Below are positions 17,339 to 26,289 of a DNA stretch of 64,000 bases, in pieces (position 1 is the first letter of the stretch; the number at the start of each line of letters is the position of its first letter). Source of the DNA: Actinomycetota bacterium (lineage in GTDB: Bacteria; Actinomycetota; Acidimicrobiia; Acidimicrobiales; Ilumatobacteraceae). The notes below the pieces were generated by a model. The model did not search any database. It was not told where the DNA came from and saw only the letters and a program-made list of their open reading frames with translations. Where the stretch lies: NCBI GenBank assembly GCA_030645495.1, contig JAUSLV010000004.1, positions 61,420 to 125,419 on the forward strand. The letters are read 5' to 3'. A program made the translations under genes and the position numbers.

Positions 17339-18895
17339 TCAGATCGCGCGGCCTGCCGCTGACCAGTACTCGTCCTTGAGCAGCCGCTTGTAGAGCTTGC
17401 CGGTGGGGTGCCGGGGGAGCTCGGGACGGAAGTCGATCGACCGCGGGCATTTCACATCGGCCAGCTGCGAACGGCAGAAGGCGATCAGTTCGCGAGCCAG
17501 CGCGGCTGCCTCGTCGGGGCTGCCCGGCATCGTGGCCGGATGAACGACGGCCTTCACTTCCTCACCGAACTCGTCGTTGGGCACGCCGAACACGGCCACG
17601 TCGAGCACCTTCGGGTGGGTGACCAGTACGTTTTCTGCCTCTTGCGGGTACACGTTCACACCGCCGGTGATGATCATGTAGGCCTTGCGGTCGGTGAGGT
17701 ACAGGAAGTTGTCGGCGTCGAGATAGCCCACGTCGCCCAACGTGCTCCACGGCTGGGTGGGGTGGCGTGAGCTCTTCGTCTTCTCCGGATCGTTGTGATA
17801 CTCGAACTCGGCGCCACCCTCGAAGTAGACGGTGCCCGACTCGCCGGTGGGCATTTCTTCGCCTTCGTCACCGCAGATGTGCAGCACGCAGTTGATCGGC
17901 GTGCCCACCGTGCCCTTGTGGGCCAGCCACATGTCGCTGTTGCAGTACACGAACCCGTTGCCCTCGGTGCCCGCGTAGTACTCGTGGATCACCGGGCCGA
18001 ACCACTCGATCATCTGCTGTTTGACGGGCACCGGGCAGGGTGCCGCGGCGTGGATCACGTACTGCAGCGACGACACGTCGTACTTCTGGCGCACTTCCGC
18101 GGGCAGCTTCAGCATGCGCACGAACATCGTGGGCACCACTTGGCTGTGGGTGGCGCCGTACTGCTCGATGGCGGCCAGGTACTGCTCGGGATCGAAGTGC
18201 TCCATCGCGATCACCGTGGCGCCCACCTGGTGAGCGGCGATGCAGAAACGCAGTGGGGCCGCGTGATACAGGGGCGCAGGCGAGAGGTAGATGGTGTCGC
18301 TGTTGCCGTTGAACAGCAGCGAGAACAACCCGCCGACGCCGGTGAGTGTGGTCTCGAGCGGCTTCTCGACGAACGCTTGTGCCACACCCTTGGGCTTTCC
18401 GGTCGTGCCGGAGGAGTACAGCATGTCGTTGCCGGCGAGTCGCTGTTCGGGCAGGGGAGTCTCGGGCTGTGTGGCCACCGCTGCCTCGTAGCTCTCGTAG
18501 CCGGGCACAGTGCCGTCGAGCATCAACCGCAACTGCACGTTCGGTGTCTCGGCCAGGATCTCGGTGGCCTGCTCGGCCTTGTACTTCGACGTGAAGAACA
18601 CTTTCGCGTCGGAGTCGTTGAGGATGTAGGCGAGCTCGCCGTGGGTGAGCCGACTACTGCAGTTCGTGTACACCGCACCGGCGTAGTAACAGCCCCACGT
18701 GATCTCGAAGTAGCGATCGTGGTTCTCCATGCAGATCGCCACGTGGTCGCCGGGCCGTACGCCTGCCGCGCGCAGCAGATGGCTGACGCGGTTGGCCGCA
18801 GCGTCGAGCTGGGCGAAGGTCTGGGTGAAGCCGCTGCCGGCCATGATCACCGCTGGCTTGTCGGGTTGAGTTGCTACGAACGCGCCGGGATACAT
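17339..18895 (-). CDS. AMP-dependent acyl-CoA synthetase/ligase
   Basis: ANL-superfamily adenylating enzyme, 518 aa, activating a carboxylic acid as acyl-AMP and then acyl-CoA. Visible motifs are the P-loop YSSGTTGKPKGV near residue 170, EYYAGTEG near 310, YLTDRKAYMIITGGVNVYP near 405 and the C-terminal Lys region PRHPTGKLYKR near 500. The pattern is that of fatty-acyl or aromatic acyl-CoA ligases (FadD-like). Start ATG 18895 has TACGTT 8 nt upstream and is divergent from the SirB1-family gene. The acyl-CoA dehydrogenase at 20631 is a plausible pathway partner. Confidence 0.88.
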   Translation of the reverse strand: MYPGAFVATQPDKPAVIMAGSGFTQTFAQLDAAANRVSHLLRAAGVRPGDHVAICMENHDRYFEITWGCYYAGAVYTNCSSRLTHGELAYILNDSDAKVFFTSKYKAEQATEILAETPNVQLRLMLDGTVPGYESYEAAVATQPETPLPEQRLAGNDMLYSSGTTGKPKGVAQAFVEKPLETTLTGVGGLFSLLFNGNSDTIYLSPAPLYHAAPLRFCIAAHQVGATVIAMEHFDPEQYLAAIEQYGATHSQVVPTMFVRMLKLPAEVRQKYDVSSLQYVIHAAAPCPVPVKQQMIEWFGPVIHEYYAGTEGNGFVYCNSDMWLAHKGTVGTPINCVLHICGDEGEEMPTGESGTVYFEGGAEFEYHNDPEKTKSSRHPTQPWSTLGDVGYLDADNFLYLTDRKAYMIITGGVNVYPQEAENVLVTHPKVLDVAVFGVPNDEFGEEVKAVVHPATMPGSPDEAAALARELIAFCRSQLADVKCPRSIDFRPELPRHPTGKLYKRLLKDEYWSAAGRAI

Positions 18896-18903
18896 GCTGA
18901 GGA

Positions 18904-18909
18904 AACGTA
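18904..18909 (-). promoter_or_regulatory. -10 element TACGTT, leaderless start of acyl-CoA ligase
   Basis: Minus-strand TACGTT ends 8 nt before ATG 18895 and lies only 8 bp from the opposing plus-strand TACGTT box at 18918-18923. Confidence 0.55.
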
Positions 18910-18917
18910 CTCGGCGA

Positions 18918-18923
18918 TACGTT
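18918..18923 (+). promoter_or_regulatory. -10 element TACGTT, leaderless start of SirB1-family gene
   Basis: TACGTT ends 6 nt before ATG 18930. It is back-to-back with the minus-strand box, so the two divergent promoters probably compete for polymerase. Confidence 0.55.
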
Positions 18924-18929
18924 GCCCAC

Positions 18930-19592
18930 ATGGAATCGGCCGACCGATTCATTGAGCTGGTCAATCGCCCGGCTTCCGAGGCGCATCTCGACCTCATGGC
19001 TGCACTCATCGGCGCGTCGTTCGACCCGGCTGCCGATCCGGGCTCGGTGATCCTCGACCTCGACCGGCTGGCCGACGACTGTGCCCCCTCGTTCGAGTCG
19101 GTGATGACCACGCTGTTCGCCTCGGGTCGCCTGCGCGGCAATCGTGGCGACTACGGCGATCCCCGCAACTCGTACCTGCACCATGTGTTGCAGAGCGGGT
19201 TGGGTATCCCGATCACGCTGTCGGTGTGTGCGATCGAGGTCGGCCGTCGGCTCGGCATCGACATTCGCGGCGTCGGCCTTCCGGGCCACTTCCTGGTGGT
19301 GTGTGGCGATGGCTACGGCGATCCGTTCCACGCCGGGCGGATCTACGAGGCCGACGAGGTGGAAGCTGCTTGGCGGCGCACCACGGGGCTGCAACAGCCG
19401 TTCGACCCGCGCCTGTTGCACCCCACCCACTCGCGATCGATCCTGCTGCGAATGCTGAACAATCTGAAGGCAACGCTGGTGGCGATGGACGACCCCGCGC
19501 CGCTGCGGGTGTTGTCGCGGTTGCGGGGGGCCTTTCCCGAACTGGCTGACGAAACGAAGGAGCACGCTCGATGGGTGAGGCATTGGAACTGA
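18930..19592 (+). CDS. SirB1/transglutaminase-like family protein
   Basis: 220-aa protein of the SirB1 family, a transglutaminase-like fold of unknown biochemical role. Typical blocks are DPRNSYLHHVLQSGLGIP, a region after ITLSVCAIEVGRRLG, and GVGLPGHFLVVC, which hold the Cys/His positions of the fold, followed by DPFHAGRIYE. The TPR tail seen in many homologues is represented only by a short helical end. Start ATG 18930 is supported by the TACGTT box 6 nt upstream; the longer frame from 18894 overlaps the divergent promoter. The 3' end overlaps the hydrolase gene by 22 bp, so the two are coupled. Confidence 0.8.
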   Translation: MESADRFIELVNRPASEAHLDLMAALIGASFDPAADPGSVILDLDRLADDCAPSFESVMTTLFASGRLRGNRGDYGDPRNSYLHHVLQSGLGIPITLSVCAIEVGRRLGIDIRGVGLPGHFLVVCGDGYGDPFHAGRIYEADEVEAAWRRTTGLQQPFDPRLLHPTHSRSILLRMLNNLKATLVAMDDPAPLRVLSRLRGAFPELADETKEHARWVRHWN

Positions 19593-20611
19593 CCGCAGGG
19601 CACCCGCTGGAGACACCGCTGTACCCCATCGGGCGCCGCAGCACGATGGTGGTCGACCCCGCTCGCGCCGGCCGTCTGCTGGGCGTCGAGATCTGGTATC
19701 CGGCGGCCGTCGAGGGTGCCCCGCTCACGAGCTACGAGCTGATGCCGGGGGCGACGTTCCGCTCCGCCGGCGCACAGCACGACGTGCCGGCCCGTCCGGG
19801 GAAGTACCCGCTGATCCTGTTCTCCCACGGCCGCACCGGCATGCGCTTCGCCTACGCCATGATCTGCGAGGCATTGGCGGCGCGCGGTTCGATCGTCGTG
19901 TCGGCCGACCACCCAGGCGACGCACTGTTCGACTGGCTGCTGGGCACTCACACCGACGACCGCACCAACGAGGTGAACCGTGTGGCCGACGCGCACCTGG
20001 TGCTCGACACGTTCCTGCAAGGGCGCGCCGAGGTGCCGATCGACGTGGCGAACGCGATCGATCACGAGCAGGTCGTGCTCGCCGGGCATTCGTACGGCGC
20101 GTACACCGCGTTCGCCACGGCCGCCGGAAGCCGAGGCGTGGCCGCGCACCCGAAGGTGCAGGCGATCATCGGGCTGCAGCCGTACACCAGCACCATGAGC
20201 GACAGCTTGTTGGCCCGCATCGACGTGCCCACGCTGCTGGTGGTCAGCGGTGCCGACACATCCGCGCCCCCTGAGGCCAACGCCGACCGCCCGTGGGCGT
20301 TGCTCGCCGGGCGGCCCGTGTGGCGGCTCGACATCGAGGGGGCCGCTCACCAGGCATCCAGCGACGTGCCGTTGTACGCCGAGTTGGTGCACCGAATCGC
20401 CGGTGTCCCGCAGATCGCCCGCGACTATCTCGAGTCGTCGGCCAGCGGTACAGCGATCGTGGGCGACAGGTCGTGGCGGCAGGTGATGCAAGTGCATGTC
20501 GAGGTGATGTGGGCATTCCTGCAGGTCGTGCTGAGGCTGGAACCCGAGGAGGGCGTCGCCACCGCCGAGCGGCTCGACGACCAACCCGGACTCGTGCTGC
20601 GCCGCAGGTGA
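19571..20611 (+). CDS. Alpha/beta hydrolase (platelet-activating-factor-acetylhydrolase/dienelactone-hydrolase-like)
   Basis: Serine hydrolase of 346 aa. The oxyanion region LILFSHGRTG is near residue 80, the nucleophile elbow AGHSYGAYTA near 172, a probable Asp near LVVSGADTSAP (about 230) and a His in IEGAAHQAS (about 257). The VEIWYPAAVEG start and long insertions resemble PAF-acetylhydrolase-like enzymes. No signal peptide. It starts inside the upstream SirB1-family gene (22-bp overlap), implying coupled expression. Substrate unknown. Confidence 0.8.
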   Translation: MGEALELTAGHPLETPLYPIGRRSTMVVDPARAGRLLGVEIWYPAAVEGAPLTSYELMPGATFRSAGAQHDVPARPGKYPLILFSHGRTGMRFAYAMICEALAARGSIVVSADHPGDALFDWLLGTHTDDRTNEVNRVADAHLVLDTFLQGRAEVPIDVANAIDHEQVVLAGHSYGAYTAFATAAGSRGVAAHPKVQAIIGLQPYTSTMSDSLLARIDVPTLLVVSGADTSAPPEANADRPWALLAGRPVWRLDIEGAAHQASSDVPLYAELVHRIAGVPQIARDYLESSASGTAIVGDRSWRQVMQVHVEVMWAFLQVVLRLEPEEGVATAERLDDQPGLVLRRR

Positions 20612-20616
20612 GCCGG

Positions 20617-20622
20617 TAGCGT
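20617..20622 (+). promoter_or_regulatory. -10 element TAGCGT, leaderless start of acyl-CoA dehydrogenase
   Basis: TAGCGT ends 8 nt before ATG 20631, in the 19-bp gap after the hydrolase gene. Confidence 0.5.
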
Positions 20623-20630
20623 CCGTCACC

Positions 20631-21821
20631 ATGAGCGCTATGAGTGACGAGCAGAGGGTCAACGCACTGGTCGACGACCTGTTGGAGCAGTTCCCGCCGA
20701 AGAAGGTCAGCGCCGTCGAGTTCCTCGGTGCCCAGTTCGATCGTGGTCTCGCGTGGGTGCACTTCGACGAAGGCCTCGGCGGCCTCGGGCTGAACCCGAA
20801 GTTGCAGAATCTGATCAACCAGCGGATCTACGCCGAGGGTGCTCCCAACCCCGTCTACCGCAATCCGATCGGCCACGGCATGTGTGGGCCCACGGTACAC
20901 ACGTGGGGCAGCGTCGAGCAGAAGCAGCGCTACCTGCGTCCGCTGTTCACCGGCGAAGAAATCTGGTGCCAGCTGTTCAGCGAACCCGGCAGCGGCAGCG
21001 ACTTCGCCGGTCTGTCGGCGCGGGGCGTCAAGGACGGCGACGAGTGGATCGTCAACGGCCAGAAGGTGTGGACCACGCTGGCTCACCTGTCGCGTTGGGG
21101 TCTGCTGGTGGTGCGCACCAACGCCGAAGCGGTGAAGCATGCCGGTCTCACTGCCTTCGTGGTCGACATGCAGGCACCCGGTGTCGAGGTGCTGCCGCTG
21201 CGGCAGATGACCGGTGAAGCCGAGTTCAACGAGGTGTTCTTCACCGACACCCGTGTCCCCGAGAAGGAGATGCTGGGCAAGCCCGGCGATGGCTGGCGAG
21301 TGTCGCTCACCACGTTGATGAACGAGCGCGTGTCCATCGGCGGCGCCATCCCGCAGCGCGGTTCGGGCACGATCGCGCCGCTGGTGAAGGCGTGGACCGA
21401 GGCGCCCGAGTGGCGCAAGGACGCATCCACTCGCGACGAGATCATGAAGCTGTGGAGCCGCGCCGAGGTGCTGCGCCTCACGAACATCCGTGCCAGTCAG
21501 AACCGCAAGATGGGCGACCCGGGCCCCGAGGGGTCGATCGGCAAGCTGGCCTCGGCCAACCTCAACAAGGACATCTACGCCGAGTTGATGAACCTGTTGG
21601 GCGCCGACGCAATGCTGTACGGCGAGTACTCGATGGTGCGCCCCGAGAGCGCGATGGAGTACCACTACCCGCAGAAGGCGTTCCTTCGTGCTCGCGCCAA
21701 CTCGATCGAGGGCGGCACCACCGAGGTGATGCTGAACATCCTCGGCGAGCGGGTGCTCGGCCTTCCCGGCGACGTGCGCGTGGACCGTGAGGTGCCCTGG
21801 AGCCAAGTGCCGCGCAACTGA
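20631..21821 (+). CDS. Acyl-CoA dehydrogenase
   Basis: FAD enzyme of 396 aa that introduces a 2,3 double bond into acyl-CoA. It has the ACAD signatures CQLFSEPGSGSDFAGLSA near residue 115 and WIVNGQKVWTTLAHLSRWG near 140 (flavin and substrate contacts), and a C-terminal IEGGTTEVMLNILGERVLG block. The pattern matches FadE-type enzymes of actinobacteria, often acting on branched or steroid side-chain CoA esters. The substrate cannot be assigned. It is transcribed away from the acyl-CoA ligase 1.7 kb upstream, which may supply its substrate. Confidence 0.9.
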   Translation: MSAMSDEQRVNALVDDLLEQFPPKKVSAVEFLGAQFDRGLAWVHFDEGLGGLGLNPKLQNLINQRIYAEGAPNPVYRNPIGHGMCGPTVHTWGSVEQKQRYLRPLFTGEEIWCQLFSEPGSGSDFAGLSARGVKDGDEWIVNGQKVWTTLAHLSRWGLLVVRTNAEAVKHAGLTAFVVDMQAPGVEVLPLRQMTGEAEFNEVFFTDTRVPEKEMLGKPGDGWRVSLTTLMNERVSIGGAIPQRGSGTIAPLVKAWTEAPEWRKDASTRDEIMKLWSRAEVLRLTNIRASQNRKMGDPGPEGSIGKLASANLNKDIYAELMNLLGADAMLYGEYSMVRPESAMEYHYPQKAFLRARANSIEGGTTEVMLNILGERVLGLPGDVRVDREVPWSQVPRN

Positions 21822-21838
21822 GGTCGCCTGACGTCGGG

Positions 21839-23311
21839 CTACTGCGTGCTCGGCGTGGTTCGCCTCGCCGACAACTCCTCGATCAACACGTCGAGCTCGC
21901 GTGACGGATCGCCACCGAAACCCGATCGCATGTCGAACGCTTCGCGGTGCACGGAGCGGGCGCCGGCCCGGTGAGCAGCTGCCGACATCGTGCGGACCAG
22001 CGGCGTCGGCCCGCACATCGCCACGTACGCGCCCTTCAGGCCACCAGCGCCGAACTGGTCGATCAATGTCGACTCCGTCATCCGTGTGCCGTCGGCACTG
22101 GAGTGGAAATGGAGCTTCACCCTGCCGGCTTGCTCGGCGGAGCGAAGCAGTTCCATCGCGGAGGCATCGGATTCGGAGCGGATCGCGTAGAACAGGTGTG
22201 GCACCGGGCCATCGTGAGGATCTCGGGTGCACGCCGCGGCGAGGAACGGCGTGATGCCAACTCCACCAGCCACCCACACGGTGGGCCGCCGGGTGCGGGT
22301 GAGCGGTACGAATCGCCCGTACGGGCCTTCCACCAGCACCTCGGTGCCTGGCGCGAGTGCGATGCGCATGCGCCGTGTCCAGTCGCCGAGGTCGCGGATG
22401 AAGAAGCGGAGAGTGCTCTCGTCGGGGCCGGAGGCGATGGTGAACGGGTGCGGCTCGCTGAGGCCGGGTGCTTGCACCTTGAGGTAGGCGAACTGCCCGA
22501 TCCGCTGGTGGAGACGGCGGCGGCCGACGGGCTCGAGTGCGAGCTCAGTGGTACTGGGTGTGTGGACGATCGTGGCGACGCGATAGCGCACACCACGGAG
22601 CACCATGTCGCGAACCACGAGGCGAGCGAGGCCGGCCGCCAGGCCGACGGCCATCACGACACCGAACCACCACCCCCACCCCGACCCGTTCGCGTAAGGC
22701 TTCTCGGCGGTGAAGAAGTGGAAGCAGGCGAACACGTACGGCACCACCAGCAGCTTGTGCGTGAGGCGCCAGTAGCGGGTGGGGATGAAACGCAGGATGC
22801 TGAGCCCGACGAGCACGTAGAGCAGCACCTCGGCGACGCCGGCCAACTCCTGACCAGAATCCGCCAGGTCGCGAACCCCTGGAATGCCGTTGCGCAGACT
22901 GTCGATGGTCTCGATGTGCAGGAACATCGCCACGACTGCCGTTGCTCCCAACCAGCGGTGCAACCGGTACATGCGGTCGAGACCACCGAACCAACGTTCC
23001 AACCAGCGCAGGCGCAGGGCCAGGACGAAACTCCACGCCATCGTCGCGATGGACACCGAGCCGAGGTACAACGCCAGCGCGGCGTTGCCTTCCTCGCCCT
23101 GTGCTCCGGCGAATGCGGACCACGTGCCCAAGACCGAGGCCAGCACCACGAGCGGACCCACCCAGTGCAGGCCGGGGTGCGGCAGTCGTGGCGACGGCGG
23201 GCGCACGAGGTGCCAGTCCGCTGGCCGTCCGAGCGCTGCACGGCCGATCGAGGACAGTCGGTCGCCGGTGGTGGTGGTCGCGGTAGTAGGGCGTTGTCGA
23301 TCGGTGAGCAC
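21839..23311 (-). CDS. Ferric-reductase-like transmembrane flavocytochrome with ferredoxin-reductase domain
   Basis: 490-aa membrane electron-transfer protein. About six helices in residues 45-255 form a ferric-reductase/NOX-type domain with His residues suited to two haems (for example MYRLHRWLG, FLHIETID, LTHKLLVVPY and the CFHFFTAE region). A C-terminal FAD-binding module (HPFTIASGP near 295) and NAD-binding module (VWVAGGVGITPFLAAA near 350) follow. It passes electrons from NAD(P)H across the membrane to metal or oxygen; the acceptor is not known. Start GTG 23311 lies 12 bp after the CopD-like gene, so they form one operon. Confidence 0.85.
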   Translation of the reverse strand: MLTDRQRPTTATTTTGDRLSSIGRAALGRPADWHLVRPPSPRLPHPGLHWVGPLVVLASVLGTWSAFAGAQGEEGNAALALYLGSVSIATMAWSFVLALRLRWLERWFGGLDRMYRLHRWLGATAVVAMFLHIETIDSLRNGIPGVRDLADSGQELAGVAEVLLYVLVGLSILRFIPTRYWRLTHKLLVVPYVFACFHFFTAEKPYANGSGWGWWFGVVMAVGLAAGLARLVVRDMVLRGVRYRVATIVHTPSTTELALEPVGRRRLHQRIGQFAYLKVQAPGLSEPHPFTIASGPDESTLRFFIRDLGDWTRRMRIALAPGTEVLVEGPYGRFVPLTRTRRPTVWVAGGVGITPFLAAACTRDPHDGPVPHLFYAIRSESDASAMELLRSAEQAGRVKLHFHSSADGTRMTESTLIDQFGAGGLKGAYVAMCGPTPLVRTMSAAAHRAGARSVHREAFDMRSGFGGDPSRELDVLIEELSARRTTPSTQ

Positions 23312-23323
23312 GCGGCCAGTGTC

Positions 23324-23737
23324 TCAGCCGCCGTTGGCGCGCAGCAAGACGCCGAGGAACAGCGCCGCCACCGAGCTGAGCGCACCCAGGGCTCCACCGA
23401 CGGCCATCGCCACCTTGCTCTTGCCCGCGGCGTGGATCGCGGCAGCGATCCCGGCCACGACCGCGAAGCCGATCTTCAGCAGCATGGTGGCCTGGTAGGC
23501 CGACGACGTGTTCTGGATCTCGATCTCCATCAGGCTCCACATGCCGGTGATCACCACCACGCCGAACGCCGGCCAGGCGACGCGGCCGAATCCCTGTGCC
23601 ATCGTCTTCAACGCCTCGGGGTGAGTGCGTCGCATGCCGGGCACGATGCCGGCCACCACGAACTGGCCGCCGACCCAGATGGAAGCGGCAATCACGTGCA
23701 GGAACAGGCGGACGGTGTCGGCAGTGGGTGAGAGCAT
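23324..23737 (-). CDS. CopD-like integral membrane protein
   Basis: 137-aa protein with four hydrophobic helices and the N-terminal pattern LHVIAASIWVGGQFVVAG, seen in CopD/YcnJ-type copper proteins and related haem-binding membrane proteins; the His and Trp of this first helix are conserved there. It is first in an operon with the flavocytochrome. Either metal homeostasis or a haem-containing partner of the reductase is possible. ATG 23737 is supported by a TAGTCT box 7 nt upstream. Confidence 0.7.
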   Translation of the reverse strand: MLSPTADTVRLFLHVIAASIWVGGQFVVAGIVPGMRRTHPEALKTMAQGFGRVAWPAFGVVVITGMWSLMEIEIQNTSSAYQATMLLKIGFAVVAGIAAAIHAAGKSKVAMAVGGALGALSSVAALFLGVLLRANGG

Positions 23738-23744
23738 GAACGCC

Positions 23745-23750
23745 AGACTA
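23745..23750 (-). promoter_or_regulatory. -10 element TAGTCT, leaderless start of CopD-like gene
   Basis: Minus-strand TAGTCT ends 7 nt before ATG 23737 in the 24-bp gap from ispH. Confidence 0.5.
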
Positions 23751-23761
23751 CGGAGATCGGC

Positions 23762-24799
23762 TTACGACGACACGAGCGTCGCCAGCACATCGCTGGCCGC
23801 GAGGGCTCGGTCGTCGAACACCAACGACCCGTCAGCCGGGCCGCCGCACATGGCCGCGGCAGCGAACCCGATGGCCGACTGGAGGTCGCGAATGTTGCGC
23901 GGCGGAGGGAAATACTCGTCCTCCTCGGTGACCCGTAGATGCTCGACGCCCTCGCGCGGAGCCAGGTGGGCGATGATCGCCTCCACCAACTCCTCGGGTG
24001 CCGAGGCCCCTGCCGTCACGCCCACCGTGCCGGTGAGGCCGTCGGGAAGTTCTTCGGCACCGTTCACGCGGAACACCTTGGGGCAACCGCCGGCGATCGC
24101 CAGCTTCTCGAGCGCACGCGTGTTGGACGAGTTGGCCGAGCCGATCACCACGATGGCATCGCACCGTGGGGCCATCGCCATCAGGGCCGACTGGCGGTTG
24201 GTGGTGGCGAAGCACAGGTCGCTGCGGCCGGGAGACCACACCGAGGGGTACCGCTCGCGCACGGCGACGGCGACACCCTCCCAGTCGCGGTGCGACAGGG
24301 TGGTCTGCGCCAGCAGCGCGACGGGCTCGTCGAACTGGGGGAGTGCGAGCACCTCGCCCACACTCTCCACGCGGCTGATCGAGGCGGGCGCCACAGCCAT
24401 GGTGCCCACGGCCTCCTCGTGGCCCTCGTGGCCCACGTACACGATGCGGAAGCCCTTGCCGGCGCGCACCTTCACCTCGTGGTGCACCTTGGTGACCAGC
24501 GGGCACACCGAGTCGACGACATAGCTGCCGCGGGCGCGAGCGGCCGCCACCACCTCGGGGGCCGAACCGTGGGCGGAGAGCATGATCGGCCGCCCCTGCG
24601 GCACCTCGGAGATCTCGTCGACGAACACCACGCCTTGCGCCTCGAAGCGCTGCACGACGATCTTGTTGTGCACGATCTCGTGGTAGCAGTACACCGGGGG
24701 CTCGAAGGTGCGCACCATCCAAGCGAGCGCTTTGATCGCCATCTCGACGCCGGCGCAGAACCCTCTCGGTTCGGCGAGCAGCACACGGTCGACAGCCAT
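23762..24799 (-). CDS. ispH: 4-hydroxy-3-methylbut-2-enyl diphosphate reductase
   Basis: Last enzyme of the MEP isoprenoid pathway, 345 aa, an iron-sulfur protein producing IPP and DMAPP. The three cluster cysteines are in RGFCAGV, DSVCPLVTK and LCFATTNRQ; the substrate-binding His residues are in CYHEIVHN, LSAHGSAP and YVGHEGHEEAVGTM; the TAGASAPEELV block is near residue 275. ATG 24799 is preceded by TAGCCT at 7 nt; the upstream extension of the frame is not conserved. It is divergent from the DUF512 gene. Confidence 0.95.
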   Translation of the reverse strand: MAVDRVLLAEPRGFCAGVEMAIKALAWMVRTFEPPVYCYHEIVHNKIVVQRFEAQGVVFVDEISEVPQGRPIMLSAHGSAPEVVAAARARGSYVVDSVCPLVTKVHHEVKVRAGKGFRIVYVGHEGHEEAVGTMAVAPASISRVESVGEVLALPQFDEPVALLAQTTLSHRDWEGVAVAVRERYPSVWSPGRSDLCFATTNRQSALMAMAPRCDAIVVIGSANSSNTRALEKLAIAGGCPKVFRVNGAEELPDGLTGTVGVTAGASAPEELVEAIIAHLAPREGVEHLRVTEEDEYFPPPRNIRDLQSAIGFAAAAMCGGPADGSLVFDDRALAASDVLATLVSS

Positions 24800-24806
24800 G
24801 AGCGGC

Positions 24807-24812
24807 AGGCTA
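24807..24812 (-). promoter_or_regulatory. -10 element TAGCCT, leaderless start of ispH
   Basis: Minus-strand TAGCCT ends 7 nt before ATG 24799. Confidence 0.55.
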
Positions 24813-24856
24813 GCGGGGGCGCGCGGCGCCTCGCAGGGGCATGCCCTACCCGCCGG

Positions 24857-24862
24857 TAGCCT
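24857..24862 (+). promoter_or_regulatory. -10 element TAGCCT, leaderless start of DUF512 gene
   Basis: TAGCCT ends 8 nt before ATG 24871; the divergent ispH promoter carries the same hexamer 44 bp away. Confidence 0.55.
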
Positions 24863-24870
24863 GGATGCCC

Positions 24871-26289
24871 ATGTCCTCACCCGTCGTCGTCGCCGTTGCG
24901 CCAGGGTCCGCCGCCGAGCGCGCCGGCCTCGTCGTCGGCGACGTCGTCACCACGGTGAATGGCATCGTGCCACGCGACGTGATCGAGTGGCGGATGGCCG
25001 TCGACGACGCCGAGGTGTCGCTGGAGGTGCAACGGGCGGGTCTGGAAGTGACCTTGGAGATCGTCAAGCGCCCCGACGAGCCGTTCGGTGCCGAGGTGTC
25101 GAGCGCAGTGTTCGATCGAGTGCGCACGTGCGACAACCACTGCGAGTTCTGCTTCATCTACCAGCTGCCCACGGGCATGCGCCGCAGCCTGTACCTGAAG
25201 GACGACGACTACCGACTGTCGTTCCTGTACGGCAACTTCACCACGCTCACCCGCTTCACCGAGGCCGACCTCGAGCGGGTGATCACCGAGCGGCTGTCGC
25301 CATTGCACGTCAGCATTCACGCCACCGATCCCGAGGTGCGCAGCCGCATGCTGAAGAACCCCCGCGGGGGCATGAGCCTGCGCTGGCTGCGCGCGCTGCT
25401 GGATCACGGCATCGCCGTTCGCGGCCAGGTGGTGCTGTGCCCCGGCGTGAACGACGGCCTGGTGTTCGAACGCACGATGGCCGGGGTGCTCGATCAGTAC
25501 CCCGAGCTCGAATCCGTGGCGGTGGTGCCGTTGGGCCTCAGCCGGTTCAACACCGAGTCGGCGATGCGCGAGCATTCCACGGCCGAGGCACAGGCGATGG
25601 TGGAGAGCATTCACGGCTGGCAGGAGATCTTCCTGCGGGTGCTGGGCAAGCGGATGGTGTTCGCCGCCGACGAGTACTACCTGATGGCGAATCTGCCATT
25701 CCCAGCGGCCGACGCCTACGAGGGCTTCCCGATGCACGAGGACGGCATCGGCATGGCGCGCACGTTCGAGCTGGAGTTCAACGGTGCCACCGAGCGACCC
25801 ACCGGCCCGCAGAGCGGTTTCTTCGCCTGGGTGGATGGTGCGCCCGCCGAGGGGTATCGCGCACCGCGCAACCCCGCCGGCGACACTGGCCTGCGTGGCA
25901 CGCACCACACCGCGGTCACGCCGCTGCGGCTGTCGCCGCGCCCCACCGCCCCTGTTGGCATCCTCACCGGCGAGTTCGGGGCGCGAGTGCTGGCCCCGCT
26001 GCTGGCCGGCCTCGGTCGCGCCGACGTGCGGGTACTGCCCGTACCCAACGAGTTCTTCGGTGGCAACACCGGTGTCACCGGCCTGATGGTCGGCGTCGAC
26101 ATCGCCCGCGTGCTGGCCGAACAACCGTCCGGTCACCGTTACCTGCTGCCCGATGTGTGCCTCAGCGAGGGACGCTTCCTCGATGGCACCACCCCCGCCG
26201 ACCTGCCACACCCCGTGGAGGTCGTGCCCACCGACGGGATCGCGCTGCGTCGCGCGCTCGATCAACGAGTTCTGGAGACCGTGTCATGA
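24871..26289 (+). CDS. PDZ-radical SAM-DUF512 family protein
   Basis: 472-aa cytoplasmic protein with a PDZ-like N-terminus (VAVAPGSAAERAGLVVGDVV), then a radical-SAM-like core with a CX3CX2C cluster motif (C87, C91, C94) followed by FIYQLP, then the DUF512 region (FAADEYYLMANLPFPAADAY near residue 270) and a glycine-rich C-terminus. Its function is unknown across bacteria; it is often found next to der, as here, where the stop overlaps the der start (ATGA). That suggests a ribosome-assembly or RNA/protein-modification role, by context only. The start chosen is ATG 24871, with TAGCCT 8 nt upstream, not the ATG at 24841. Confidence 0.85.
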   Translation: MSSPVVVAVAPGSAAERAGLVVGDVVTTVNGIVPRDVIEWRMAVDDAEVSLEVQRAGLEVTLEIVKRPDEPFGAEVSSAVFDRVRTCDNHCEFCFIYQLPTGMRRSLYLKDDDYRLSFLYGNFTTLTRFTEADLERVITERLSPLHVSIHATDPEVRSRMLKNPRGGMSLRWLRALLDHGIAVRGQVVLCPGVNDGLVFERTMAGVLDQYPELESVAVVPLGLSRFNTESAMREHSTAEAQAMVESIHGWQEIFLRVLGKRMVFAADEYYLMANLPFPAADAYEGFPMHEDGIGMARTFELEFNGATERPTGPQSGFFAWVDGAPAEGYRAPRNPAGDTGLRGTHHTAVTPLRLSPRPTAPVGILTGEFGARVLAPLLAGLGRADVRVLPVPNEFFGGNTGVTGLMVGVDIARVLAEQPSGHRYLLPDVCLSEGRFLDGTTPADLPHPVEVVPTDGIALRRALDQRVLETVS